Shown here: piece after piece, positions 18,432 through 27,771 of the stretch
How positions within the stretch are numbered: the first letter of the stretch is position 1
How the letters are laid out: each line of letters begins with the position of its first letter
From: an uncultured Psychrobacter sp.
Lineage (GTDB): Bacteria; Pseudomonadota; Gammaproteobacteria; Pseudomonadales; Moraxellaceae
NCBI RefSeq assembly: GCF_947495825.1
Contig: NZ_CANMAH010000007.1
Span: 140,068 to 204,067, forward strand
Direction: 5' to 3'
Length of the DNA stretch: 64,000 nucleotides
Notes under the pieces: generated by a model
The model's input: the letters and a program-made list of their open reading frames with translations, nothing else
What the model was told of the DNA's origin: nothing
Database searches by the model: none
Program-made: the position numbers and the translations under genes

Positions 18432-20276
18432 ATGTGCGGAATTGTAGGCGCAGTTGCTGAGCGTAATATCGCTAATATTTTACTCGAAGGTCTCAAACGT
18501 TTGGAATATCGAGGCTATGATTCTGCTGGCTTGACTGTCGTTCGTAATGGCGAATTACATCGTGAACGTCAAGTAGGCAAAGTATTGGCATTGGTTAATG
18601 CAGTTGCTAATGACCCAGCGAACTTTGATGGTCATATTGGTATTGCGCATACACGCTGGGCCACGCATGGCGAGCCTGCACAACGTAACGCGCATCCGCA
18701 TGTCTCAGGTAAGATCGCTGTCGTTCATAATGGTATTGTCGAAAACTATGCTGAGCTAAAAGAAGATTTGATTGCCAAAGGTTATGAGTTTACCTCGCAG
18801 ACAGATACCGAAGTAGTCGCGCATCTGATCAATGATGTTTATCAAAAAACATCTGATCTACTAGAAGCCGTTCGTACGGTTACACCGTTATTACATGGTG
18901 CATTTGCCCTTGGGATCGTCCATGTAGATAGTCCAGAAGAGCTGATTGCTGTACGTTTGGGCTCACCTTTGGTCATCGGTGTGGGTATCGGCGAGAACTT
19001 TATCGCTTCAGATCAGTTAGCACTATTGCCCGTCACCAACCGCTTTATGTATCTTGAAGAAGGTGATATTGCCAATATTACGCGTGAGCAAATTCGTGTT
19101 TATGCAGATGGCGTAGAAGTCAGTCGCAAAGTTCATGAGATAGATGCCAAGCAGCACAATGCAGACAAAGGTGAATTTAAGCATTATATGCTCAAAGAAA
19201 TCTATGAGCAGCCAGATGCGGTCGCTCGTACGGTTGAGATGGCGGTAGATAATGGAGAAACAGCCAAACTACGCGATGACTTTTTAGACCGTCATGAAAC
19301 TAAGCTTGCTGGTGTTAAACACATTCAAGTACTCGCTTGTGGTACCAGCTATCATGCAGGTATGGTCGCAAAGTATTGGTTTGAAAATTTAACACGCCTG
19401 CCCTGCTCGGTCGAAATCGCAAGCGAGTTCCGTTATCGTAATCCTGTCGTCGTCGATAATTCGCTCGTCGTTTGTATCTCACAATCTGGTGAAACAGCCG
19501 ATACTTTATCGGCGCTACGCGAGATCCAAAAGCACAAACCAGAAGGGCTAGTCAGTTTGGCACTATGTAACGTGCCAACGTCATCGCTAGTACGCGAGAC
19601 GGATATCTTCTTACCAACGCTTGCAGGGCCTGAAATTGGTGTGGCTTCTACCAAAGCCTTTACCACTCAGCTTGTCGCGCTAGTGCTATTATTATTAAAG
19701 ATTGGGGTCGTACAACAGCGTATCGATAATGAGCGTTTGACATCGTTGTTAGAAAACTTACATAAGCTACCGGGTCAGCTTCATGCCAGCCTAAAGCTTG
19801 ATGCACCCATTAAAGCGATGAGCGAAAGCTTTGAAGAGAAGAAGAGCTGTCTATTCTTGGGTCGCGGTTTGCAGTTCCCAATTGCCTTAGAAGGCGCGCT
19901 TAAGTTAAAAGAAATCTCTTATATCCACGCTGAAGGCTACGCGGCAGGTGAGCTTAAGCATGGTCCATTGGCATTGGTAGATAAAGATATGCCGATCGTC
20001 GTACTTGCACCAAAAGACAGCATGTTCGATAAGCTCAAAGCCAACATGCAAGAGGTGCATGCGCGCCATGGCGAGCTGTTTGTCTTCGCTAGTGAAGCCA
20101 GTCAAATGGTAGCGGAAGATAGATTGCACGTAGTATATGTACCGGATGTCTGCGAAATACTAGCACCGATCGTTTATAGTGTGCCTGTACAGCTGTTGTC
20201 GTACCATGTAGCGGTGATGCGCGGCACAGACGTCGATCAGCCACGTAACTTGGCCAAGAGTGTCACAGTCGAATAA
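18432..20276 (+). CDS. glmS: glutamine-fructose-6-phosphate aminotransferase
   Basis: GlmS converts fructose-6-phosphate and glutamine to glucosamine-6-phosphate, the entry to amino-sugar synthesis. The N-terminal amidotransferase domain starts MCGIVGAV, with Cys2 as nucleophile, and has RWATHGEP and HNGIVENY. Two SIS (sugar isomerase) domains follow: CGTSYHAGMVAKYW and SQSGETADTLSALR in the first, and LGRGLQFPIALEGALKLKEISYIHAEGYAAGELKHGP in the second. It ends with the expected KSVTVE tail. The length is 614 residues. AAGGAATAGCT precedes the ATG. A strong terminator follows the gene. Confidence 0.97.
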   Translation: MCGIVGAVAERNIANILLEGLKRLEYRGYDSAGLTVVRNGELHRERQVGKVLALVNAVANDPANFDGHIGIAHTRWATHGEPAQRNAHPHVSGKIAVVHNGIVENYAELKEDLIAKGYEFTSQTDTEVVAHLINDVYQKTSDLLEAVRTVTPLLHGAFALGIVHVDSPEELIAVRLGSPLVIGVGIGENFIASDQLALLPVTNRFMYLEEGDIANITREQIRVYADGVEVSRKVHEIDAKQHNADKGEFKHYMLKEIYEQPDAVARTVEMAVDNGETAKLRDDFLDRHETKLAGVKHIQVLACGTSYHAGMVAKYWFENLTRLPCSVEIASEFRYRNPVVVDNSLVVCISQSGETADTLSALREIQKHKPEGLVSLALCNVPTSSLVRETDIFLPTLAGPEIGVASTKAFTTQLVALVLLLLKIGVVQQRIDNERLTSLLENLHKLPGQLHASLKLDAPIKAMSESFEEKKSCLFLGRGLQFPIALEGALKLKEISYIHAEGYAAGELKHGPLALVDKDMPIVVLAPKDSMFDKLKANMQEVHARHGELFVFASEASQMVAEDRLHVVYVPDVCEILAPIVYSVPVQLLSYHVAVMRGTDVDQPRNLAKSVTVE

Positions 20277-20323
20277 CTTAAGATATTGATTTTAAAGTAA
20301 ATACTACAGTAAAATGACGAATC

Positions 20324-20363
20324 CTCCGCTATCTTATACAAAACAGATGGCGGAGAATTTTTT
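20324..20363 (+). terminator. rho-independent terminator of glmS
   Basis: CTCCGCTATCT (20324-20334) pairs with AGATGGCGGAG (20345-20355) with one wobble, followed by AATTTTTT. Confidence 0.8.
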
Positions 20364-20453
20364 AAAATAATGCAAACAAAACAAGCTCTATCGTAATGGA
20401 GCCTTCAATACGTTATCAATCGTTTACTACATCAGCTATAACTACCTAAGCGG

Positions 20454-21179
20454 CTAAATCAATTCAGCCAAGTCAGTCAATTTCTCCAGCACCATATCTG
20501 GCGCATGCCGCTCAAGCTGTGCTTTGGTCTGTGCACCGCTCAAGACCCCGATACATAAACTGCAATTGGCGTTTTTGCCTTCTTCGATATCGATACCACT
20601 ATCGCCGGCTTTGAGTACTTGCGTTGGGTCTTTGATTCCAAACTTTGCCATAGCAAGCGTGATCATATCTGGCGCAGGACGCCCATGGCGCACATCATCC
20701 GCTGTGATCAAGGCGTCGATCTCACGGCCCACAGACCAGCCTAAAATAGCCAATATATTGTTGGCAGTATATGAGTCATAACCCGTATTTAACACCACTT
20801 TTTTGCCACTAGCTTTTAAGGCATCAAACAAAGCCTGTATTCCATCAAAGGCAGACAACGTCTGTGCGCTATAGGCTGTCGCCATCTGGGTTTTAAATGT
20901 TTTAAATGCTGCCGCTGTCAGACGCTCGACATCGGCAGCCGCAAGGTCTAACTCGCTCAGTATGTCGTGGATCGCTTGCTGCTTTTCTTTACCTGCACCA
21001 ATCGCTAAGCAAGTCGCAAGATCTACTTTTTTATCATCAGCAGTTAGCGTCTGATTGATAGCAGTGCACACGGTTTTGTAGACCAGATTGTCTTCATCCA
21101 CCGTGGTACCAGCCATATCAAAAACACACAGTCTAATATTATCGAACTTATCTTTGATACTCATCATGTCTGTACTCAT
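20454..21179 (-). CDS. PhnX-like HAD hydrolase of a phosphonate operon
   Basis: This 241-residue HAD-superfamily enzyme belongs to the phosphonatase-like clade. The nucleophile motif is DMAGTTVD (residues 21-28), the DxAGT variant typical of PhnX. A cap-domain lysine (Lys64 in IGAGKEK) sits where PhnX has the Schiff-base lysine that attacks phosphonoacetaldehyde. GRPAPDMI carries the arginine that replaces the usual HAD lysine, and GDSGIDIEEG supplies the metal-binding acids. It therefore probably splits the C-P bond of phosphonoacetaldehyde or a close analogue, giving an aldehyde and phosphate. Its ATG overlaps the stop of the FAD oxidoreductase by four bases, so both are translated together. 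Confidence 0.8.
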   Translation of the reverse strand: MSTDMMSIKDKFDNIRLCVFDMAGTTVDEDNLVYKTVCTAINQTLTADDKKVDLATCLAIGAGKEKQQAIHDILSELDLAAADVERLTAAAFKTFKTQMATAYSAQTLSAFDGIQALFDALKASGKKVVLNTGYDSYTANNILAILGWSVGREIDALITADDVRHGRPAPDMITLAMAKFGIKDPTQVLKAGDSGIDIEEGKNANCSLCIGVLSGAQTKAQLERHAPDMVLEKLTDLAELI

Positions 21180-22321
21180 TGTTTTGACTCCAATACCAAA
21201 TCAATCAACTCTTCACCAAAGGCAAAGCCTGTCGAGGCGCCCGTGCCTCCTGTGACAGAGCCAACTACTACGCCCTTTTCTGGGGCAGCTTTAAACACCA
21301 CATCCTCACCACTCGGATAGACACCCAGCCAGTGCTGGACGATATCCATGTCACCGATATTGAGCACTCTTTGGCACTCATTAATAATTAATTCATCAAT
21401 GCGCACATCTCTAAAAGGCAGCTCTCTGTCGCTATAGTCATGGCTGTCGCCGATGATAAGAGAGCCATCAGCAGACTGCACCACGATCAGATGCACACCT
21501 GCCTGACGCTCAGCAGCTTGTACCTTGTCCAGCAGTGAGATAAGCCCTTTTGCTTCGGGCAATTGGGCAAACCCATCGTAGCGAGCAAAACTCAGATCCG
21601 ACATCACTGCGGCATTGAGCGTGAAGGCTTGTTTGGGCATGACACGCAGCATATTGAGCGTGCAAAGCTTGGCCTGCGCCTGTGCCAACGTCTCAGGATA
21701 CAAGCTATACAAATCAGCCCCTGGACAGACCACGCAGTGCTCTGCCGTCAGCGTACCGCGACTGGTATACACCTTGGGCAGCTCAACTAACTGCACACTG
21801 GTCTGGTTATAAAAATCCACGCCATGAGCCTGCTGCAGCCACGTCGCCAACTTGCCAATGGCGGTCTTGGACTCGACTCTAAGCTCATGAGGGCTATATA
21901 GCACCCCCAGCCCTTGATGAAGATAAGGCGCCTGTTTTGTGATTTCAGCTTGGCTCAATAACTGACAATCGGCCCCCATCGGTGTCTTTAAAAATGCTTC
22001 AGCCACGTCCATCGCTTCTGGACGCTGAATGAGCATGTGCAGGCCGCTATGCTCTATATCGATACCCGCTTTGGGCGCAATATCTGTCCATACATCACGG
22101 GTATACCTCGCTCGCTGCCAGTGTGCGCCGCTTTTTTGGCCACTGACGGTGATAAAACCGAAGTTACGCACCGATGCATCTTTATTTTGTGCCTCGCGTT
22201 CAACCAGTGCCACACTGAGTCCTTTTTTGACAGCGGCGTAAGCGCTAGCGAGGCCGATGATACCGCCTCCGACGACGACCACATCGTATTTTTTTTCAGA
22301 TAATTTGCCTGTTGACTGCAC
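21176..22321 (-). CDS. FAD-dependent amine oxidoreductase of phosphonate clusters (TIGR03364-like)
   Basis: A D-amino-acid-oxidase/glycine-oxidase-like flavoprotein. The FAD-binding GxGxxG is at residues 18-23 (VVVVGGGIIGLAS), and the C-terminal half has HWLGVYPSGEDVVF and VGSVTGGTGASTGFAFG, typical of DAO-fold enzymes. This subfamily recurs beside 2-aminoethylphosphonate transporters and is thought to oxidise the amine of aminoethylphosphonate or an N-alkyl form to phosphonoacetaldehyde. The start is placed at the GTG at 22321 because AGGAG lies eight bases before it; a TTG at 22384 would add 21 residues that look unlike a protein N terminus. No PhnW transaminase is in the operon, so this enzyme is the probable deaminating step. 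Confidence 0.75.
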   Translation of the reverse strand: MQSTGKLSEKKYDVVVVGGGIIGLASAYAAVKKGLSVALVEREAQNKDASVRNFGFITVSGQKSGAHWQRARYTRDVWTDIAPKAGIDIEHSGLHMLIQRPEAMDVAEAFLKTPMGADCQLLSQAEITKQAPYLHQGLGVLYSPHELRVESKTAIGKLATWLQQAHGVDFYNQTSVQLVELPKVYTSRGTLTAEHCVVCPGADLYSLYPETLAQAQAKLCTLNMLRVMPKQAFTLNAAVMSDLSFARYDGFAQLPEAKGLISLLDKVQAAERQAGVHLIVVQSADGSLIIGDSHDYSDRELPFRDVRIDELIINECQRVLNIGDMDIVQHWLGVYPSGEDVVFKAAPEKGVVVGSVTGGTGASTGFAFGEELIDLVLESKQ

Positions 22322-22449
22322 CTTAGCGACTCCTAAATATGAATGGGTATTAACAGCAAAATGAATGGCCCGCGCAAAGCCCAAAGGTTAATAAAGGCTT
22401 TTTTTGGGTTCAGGATCTAAATGACAAAAACTTTTTGCTTAAAAAAGGC

Positions 22450-23445
22450 CTAACTGGTCTGATCGTGAAAAAACGCCCTGTGTTTATCCAGTAGCTCAGC
22501 GGTGAGTGGCTCTGCATAGGTTTTGACATTGTTTATTTGATTGTCGGGTGCGACCGTTTCACCCTCATAGACAACTGTTGGATATATCTCTAGCAGCTGC
22601 GGCCGTGCTTGCTTGACGATGATTTCGGCCATCTTCATGGCGTTTGGATTGGTGTCTGCGCCTTTATCGAGGACGGCCACGGCTTCACTGAGCGTATAGC
22701 TGCCTTCGCTTGGGTCGATGTAGTCGATAGGTAGCCCTGCCGCCTTGTGAGCCACGGCTTGATGCCGCATGCCAAAGCCAATGGGTACCTCACCTGCCAT
22801 AACTTTTTTGAGCGGGCCGGAGCCTGATAGCTCCAAGTTTGGCCCAGCGTTTTGCCGGATGCGATTCATAATGACCTGCCCTTTATCCGCCATGCCATAT
22901 GTCGCCGTGATATCTTGTACAAACAGCCAGCCCGTCGATGAGCCATTTGGATCTACCATGGCGATTTTGTTTTTGTAGATGGGTTTTGCCAAATCTTTGA
23001 CACTGGTCGGCTTTGGAAGCTGCTGCGTGGCCATCTCTTGCGTATTTAAAATAATCGCCCCAGCAAAGCTTAAAATCGGTGCGTAGTAATTAGGGACAGC
23101 TTCTTTAGGATTGAGAGTAAAGTCAATTTCTTGAAACATCGAATGGCGAGCTTGCGCACTCTCTAAATAAAACGCACTCATGGTGACCAGATCCGCTTCT
23201 GTATTTTTGCCTTCCGCTAATAAACGCCCGCCCAGCTCTCCTGTGCCAAAGGACTGAAGGATGTACTGACCTTCGTACCCTGCTGCGTCCAACACCGTTT
23301 GCATGACTTCTACAGCTTCTTGATCGGCATTGCTATAAATAATGACCTCTTCTGCGCTGGCGCTATCGCTTGAGGACGCTGAGCTACAGCCTGCCAGTAC
23401 CATCCCGCACATCAGGCTTATCGCCAGTTTTTTGACTAATAACAT
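22450..23445 (-). CDS. 2-aminoethylphosphonate-type ABC transporter binding lipoprotein
   Basis: This periplasmic substrate-binding protein of 331 residues has a lipoprotein signal peptide ending in VLAGC (Cys20). The mature part is of the iron(III)/phosphonate binding type: EEVIIYSNADQEAV opens the first lobe and DPNGSSTGWLFVQD and FGMRHQAVAHKAAG line the hinge. The resemblance to the putative 2-aminoethylphosphonate binding proteins (PhnS2-like), together with the downstream C-P chemistry genes, points to an aminophosphonate substrate. It lies 83 bases after the permease gene and 128 bases before the oxidoreductase start. AGGAAACACA before the ATG supports the start. Confidence 0.8.
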   Translation of the reverse strand: MLLVKKLAISLMCGMVLAGCSSASSSDSASAEEVIIYSNADQEAVEVMQTVLDAAGYEGQYILQSFGTGELGGRLLAEGKNTEADLVTMSAFYLESAQARHSMFQEIDFTLNPKEAVPNYYAPILSFAGAIILNTQEMATQQLPKPTSVKDLAKPIYKNKIAMVDPNGSSTGWLFVQDITATYGMADKGQVIMNRIRQNAGPNLELSGSGPLKKVMAGEVPIGFGMRHQAVAHKAAGLPIDYIDPSEGSYTLSEAVAVLDKGADTNPNAMKMAEIIVKQARPQLLEIYPTVVYEGETVAPDNQINNVKTYAEPLTAELLDKHRAFFHDQTS

Positions 23446-23528
23446 TGTGTTTCCTATTGGTTTTATTGATTTTTAAAGAATTTTTATTTTTTTAACGATC
23501 TTGTTTTTAGCGATAAGGGCACTCACGC

Positions 23529-25205
23529 TTATGTCGCCAACGCTTGGTTGGGCGCTTTTTTGTGGCCATAAAGACGTCTGCTATATAAATGGCGCATCAG
23601 AGCAAACAACGACAGTGCACAGATATTGGTCAGTAATATCATGAGTGATAAGATAAAAATCTCATCAAAGCGGGCAAAATGCTGCAGCTCAACAATTTTG
23701 GTGGTGAGTACCATGGTTTTGGCCCCAGAGATAAAGATCACAGCACTAATTGTCACCATGGCACTGATAAAGTAAAACGAGGCGACCTCAATTAACGTAA
23801 AAAAGGAATTGGGTAGCACGATGCGACGCAACGACGTCAACCACGAATCCCCCAATAAACTGGCTGTGGTCTCCCAACCTAAGTTCATTTTGGCCAATGC
23901 GTTTTTACTCATCAGGTAAGGCGTCGCAAAATAATGAATGATGTTACTTATCACGATAATAAAAATAGTATTGGCGATTGCCGTGCCCGAAAACACCATC
24001 AGATAAGCGATACCCACGACCATCCCTGGCACCGTATTGGTCACTAGCGCCGCACTTTCGATACCAAACTTACCGACCTTAAATAAGCGGGTGCGCTCGC
24101 CTAATAAGGCTGAAAAATAGGTAATCAAGATGCCAAAGACCGCCGTCAAAACCGCAACGATAAGCGAGTTTTTGTAGACTCGCATCAGGTTGGTCGATGT
24201 CAAAACCTGACTCACCGTATCAGTGCTAAACTGCATTTGATAGGGCCATACCTTGACCCATGGAATGATAAAGATCACGGCAAATACCGCCAGCAAACAC
24301 AATAAGATAGCGCTCGACGATACTGCCAAGATACGGTCTTTAATCGGTGTCGCTGGCAAGTCGATAGGCTCGGCCGTATCATAGCGAACGTTAAAGCGCG
24401 CGACATACCAGAGCAGTAGAATGCTGAGCGCTGAAGGGATAAGCATAAACAAAGCAACCACCGCCCCTTTTTCAAACGATGGTGACGCCCCTAGTATGTG
24501 AGTATAAAGCTCGATTGCGATGACTTTGTACTGCCCGCCGATAGACGCTGGGATACCAAAATCAGTAAAGGCTAAAAAGAAACACTGAATCAGCGCCGCA
24601 GCAAAAGTGCCAATTAGCGGACGCATGACGGTCATATCAAACTGGCGCAAAGGCGAGTCGCCCATCAGCTCTGAGACGATCACAAACTTTTTATCCAAAT
24701 ACTGAAAAGTGTTATTGAGTAATAAGAAGGCAATCGGCAAGGTATAAATGGTGTAGCCAAGCCACATTCCCTGAAAACCATAGATGTTTTCAAACAGCTG
24801 AAAACCGAGTATTTGAGTTAATAAACCTTGCTTGCCAAAGGTATAGATAATGGCAAAGCCGTAAGTCACGGTCGGCAACAACATCGGCAACAAGGCGGCA
24901 AGCTTGATGGTCTTTTTAAACCCTGTGGGCAAGTGCGTCCAGTGCACGGTATAAGCTAAGACAAAAGCAAGAGTTGTAGCGCTAAACGCACTGATTGTCG
25001 CCACAAAAAAACTATTGAACAACACCTGCTGAAAACCGTCACTACTCACCATGCTTTGATAGTTATCCAAACCAATGCCATCACCCACATTTAAGGACAG
25101 CATCAGCATTTTGGCCAAGGGTACAAATAGGAAAACGACAAACAGTATCGTCACAAAGAGCCAAATGGCTTTTATTTGGGGCGGGTTATTAAGCGTCATA
25201 AACAT
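23529..25205 (-). CDS. 2-aminoethylphosphonate-type ABC transporter permease
   Basis: A 558-residue inner-membrane permease made of two fused binding-protein-dependent transport domains, about twelve membrane segments in all. Each half has an EAA-like loop for contact with the ATPase (around SELMGDSPLRQFDMTVMRPL in the first half and TASLLGDSWLTSLRRIVLPNS in the second). A fused two-domain permease is what PhnU2-type aminoethylphosphonate transporters and Fbp-type iron transporters have; the neighbours decide for phosphonate. The start is ambiguous by two residues, since ATG occurs at 25205 and again at 25199. It follows the ATPase gene on the same strand. Confidence 0.8.
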   Translation of the reverse strand: MFMTLNNPPQIKAIWLFVTILFVVFLFVPLAKMLMLSLNVGDGIGLDNYQSMVSSDGFQQVLFNSFFVATISAFSATTLAFVLAYTVHWTHLPTGFKKTIKLAALLPMLLPTVTYGFAIIYTFGKQGLLTQILGFQLFENIYGFQGMWLGYTIYTLPIAFLLLNNTFQYLDKKFVIVSELMGDSPLRQFDMTVMRPLIGTFAAALIQCFFLAFTDFGIPASIGGQYKVIAIELYTHILGASPSFEKGAVVALFMLIPSALSILLLWYVARFNVRYDTAEPIDLPATPIKDRILAVSSSAILLCLLAVFAVIFIIPWVKVWPYQMQFSTDTVSQVLTSTNLMRVYKNSLIVAVLTAVFGILITYFSALLGERTRLFKVGKFGIESAALVTNTVPGMVVGIAYLMVFSGTAIANTIFIIVISNIIHYFATPYLMSKNALAKMNLGWETTASLLGDSWLTSLRRIVLPNSFFTLIEVASFYFISAMVTISAVIFISGAKTMVLTTKIVELQHFARFDEIFILSLMILLTNICALSLFALMRHLYSRRLYGHKKAPNQALAT

Positions 25206-25313
25206 CCAAAACCATCAAATGATTCACGTTTTATTTGATAAAAATGCCAGTCCGTACGGCTATCAGAGCTTTAGCCACGCTATTACTTATCGGTGGCGCT
25301 CCATGCTCAAAGC

Positions 25314-26222
25314 TTAACCATCGGCTTTTAACGACTGGCTGGTGGCGGTATCTGCTGATGTTTGCTGATCCGAAGAGCCAAGAGTACGGGCAGGCGCAGT
25401 GTGTTGGGGCGCAGCAGCGGCATACCGTTCATGGTTTTGGGTTTGCGTGTATTTGCTCAGTGGGTCCACTGGCGCATGACCATCTGCAAACAGGCTTAGG
25501 ATGTTGCGGCGTTTGATATTGAGCTGATTGAGAATGAAGTTGGTGACAAAGCCATTGGCGGGGTTGCAGATGATGTCAGTTGGCTTGGCAAACTGTGCCA
25601 CCTTGCCATCTGACAACAACAAAATACGATCAGATAGCGTCATGGCTTCTTCTGGGTCGTGGGTCACGATGAGGGTGGTCAGCTCATAGCGCAGCGCAAT
25701 CTCACGAATACGCTGTTTGATGGTTTCTTTGATCACGCCATCGAGGGCAGAGAGCGGCTCATCGAGTAGCAGTATTTTAGGTTTGGTGACCAGCGTACGT
25801 GCCAGTGCCACACGCTGCTTTTGGCCGCCAGAGAGCTGGCTAATGCGCTTGTTGAGATGATCTCGGATATCGAGCAGATCGATCAGCTCATCGACCTCTT
25901 GCGCTGTGCTAAGATGAGGGTTATTACGTAGGCCGTATTCGATGTTTTGTTTGACATTGAGATTGGGAAATAAAGCATAATCTTGAAAGACAATATTAAA
26001 CCCACGGTGCTTCATCGGCACTCGGGTAATATCTTCGCCATTGTAGGCGATTCTGCCGCCACTGATATCCGTCAGGCCCAAAATCATGTGCAACAAGGTG
26101 GTCTTGCCGCAACCTGATGGCCCCAATATCGAGACGATCTCTCCTTTATTGATTTTTAGTGATATATCTTCAAAGATCACTTTATCATCGTACTTCTTGG
26201 TCACTTGCCTGAGCTCTAACAT
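25314..26222 (-). CDS. 2-aminoethylphosphonate-type ABC transporter ATPase
   Basis: The 302-residue protein is the first gene of the leftward phosphonate operon. Walker A is GPSGCGKT (residues 34-41), the ABC signature is LSGGQKQR, Walker B is KILLLDEPLSALD, and the H-loop is LIVTHDPEEAM. After the nucleotide-binding domain (about residue 230) a Gln/Ala/Thr-rich tail replaces a full regulatory domain. Start chosen at the ATG at 26222, where AGGTGA is six bases upstream; the GTG at 26228 is too close to that site. It energises the two-domain permease encoded next. Confidence 0.85.
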   Translation of the reverse strand: MLELRQVTKKYDDKVIFEDISLKINKGEIVSILGPSGCGKTTLLHMILGLTDISGGRIAYNGEDITRVPMKHRGFNIVFQDYALFPNLNVKQNIEYGLRNNPHLSTAQEVDELIDLLDIRDHLNKRISQLSGGQKQRVALARTLVTKPKILLLDEPLSALDGVIKETIKQRIREIALRYELTTLIVTHDPEEAMTLSDRILLLSDGKVAQFAKPTDIICNPANGFVTNFILNQLNIKRRNILSLFADGHAPVDPLSKYTQTQNHERYAAAAPQHTAPARTLGSSDQQTSADTATSQSLKADG

Positions 26223-26228
26223 ATCCAC

Positions 26229-26707
26229 TCACCTAATCGCATAAAAGTTTTAGTACTTATCTTGGATAGGTCAGCAGTGTAGTCATTAGTTATGACATTT
26301 TGATGAAGGTAATATGACAAGACGATGACTTAAGCCTAGATATGCTTGTATAGTCTTAAATAAGGATAAAGAGACTCATGTATTAATGTATAAATATATT
26401 GAAAAGGTAGCATGCTAGATATTAATAGAAGGGGTTAAAAATTAACAATCAATGGAATACACTATAGATAGAAAACTCTCATTATACTGAGCAATACTAC
26501 TTAGGATTTGCCCACTTAACTTCTCTTTTAGTTCAAAATAATTATCTACATTTAGTATGATAAGTAATGATTTACAGCTAATTTCCCTCTCTTTATAGTT
26601 TAATAACATAATAGTTTTTTTACATTAATGCATGGTTATGCCGTTATAAATGCGGTAAAAACGATATGTATAAAAGACAGTAGATATACAATGATAGTCT
26701 CTACAGT
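26229..26707. other. divergent intergenic region, phosphonate operon / truC
   Basis: About 480 AT-rich bases separate the leftward ABC ATPase from truC. Promoters for both must lie here. I see no convincing consensus pair, no Pho-box-like tandem repeat that I can defend and no small ORF with a ribosome binding site. Confidence 0.4.
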
Positions 26708-27502
26708 ATGGGCATTAAAGACACGAATATGAATATGGACATCGAAAATAGCAACGCTGACCAAATAGAGATCCTCTATGAGGATGAATTTTTGGTAGCG
26801 ATCAATAAAGAGGCAGGTCTACTCGTGCATCGCAGTTGGCTGGATAAGGGCGAGACACGCTTTGCCTTGCAGATGACCCGTGATGCGGTAGGCTGTCATG
26901 TCTTTCCAGTACATAGACTGGATAGACCGACCTCAGGGGTATTGCTCTTTGCTAAAAGCGCTGCTGTGGCGCGCAGTCTGACCGAGGCGTTTACGGAGCG
27001 TCAAGTCACCAAGCAATATTTAGCCGTGGTGCGCGGCTTTATGTCAGAGCAAGGTAGTATTGATTATGCATTAAGTTTTAAGCCCGATGCCATCGCTGAC
27101 AAGTTTGCCAATTTGGACAAGCCTGCACAAGAAGCAGTGACCCATTGGCAATGTCTGGCACAAATCGAGCTGCCATTTGCGGTATCAAGAAAGCATGACA
27201 CCAGCCGCTATAGTCTTATGCGTTTGATACCCGAGACAGGGCGTAAGCATCAGCTGCGCAGACATATGAAACATCTATTTCATCCTATAGTAGGCGATAC
27301 TAGCCACGGTGACGGTCGGCACAATCGATTTTTTCGTAGTCAATATGAGTGTACGCGGATGCTGCTGCATGCGCAGCGTTTAGCGTTTAGTCATCCCGTC
27401 ACCGGTGAGCCTTTGCTGATAACAGCGGGGTTTGATGAGCAATGGATGCGGATTTTAGAGGCGTTTAATTGGGTGAAGAGGGTTGAGGGTTTAGTTCCCT
27501 AA
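26708..27502 (+). CDS. truC: tRNA pseudouridine(65) synthase TruC
   Basis: TruC makes pseudouridine at position 65 of some tRNAs. It is an RluA-family enzyme without an S4 domain. The catalytic motif HRLDRPTSGVLLFAK carries the nucleophilic aspartate, and the family stretches LVHRSWLDKGE, QYLAVVRGF and ETGRKHQLRRHMKHL are all present. At 264 residues it matches the family. The first 20 residues are poorly conserved and the ribosome binding site before 26708 is weak, so initiation at one of the ATGs about 21-27 bases downstream is also possible. It stands alone. Confidence 0.85.
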   Translation: MGIKDTNMNMDIENSNADQIEILYEDEFLVAINKEAGLLVHRSWLDKGETRFALQMTRDAVGCHVFPVHRLDRPTSGVLLFAKSAAVARSLTEAFTERQVTKQYLAVVRGFMSEQGSIDYALSFKPDAIADKFANLDKPAQEAVTHWQCLAQIELPFAVSRKHDTSRYSLMRLIPETGRKHQLRRHMKHLFHPIVGDTSHGDGRHNRFFRSQYECTRMLLHAQRLAFSHPVTGEPLLITAGFDEQWMRILEAFNWVKRVEGLVP

Positions 27503-27771
27503 TAAGGATTTGAATCTTAGGCTACAGGCTAATAGTCTCAATATTTTAAATCGCTGAAATAGTTGCAGTGTACTTCATGATGTACCTATCATACATACAC
27601 TATTCGTCATCGGTACGCTATACAGGCATCGAACTGACCTGTACTGTCAAATCTATAGATATTAACTTGGGAGATTTTAGTTATATAGCTCAACGATAAT
27701 AATCAAACCAAAAATTGTTCGTTTGTTAAAATCAGCTCTACGGTTTTTTAGCATAGCTTACTGGTTTTCAT

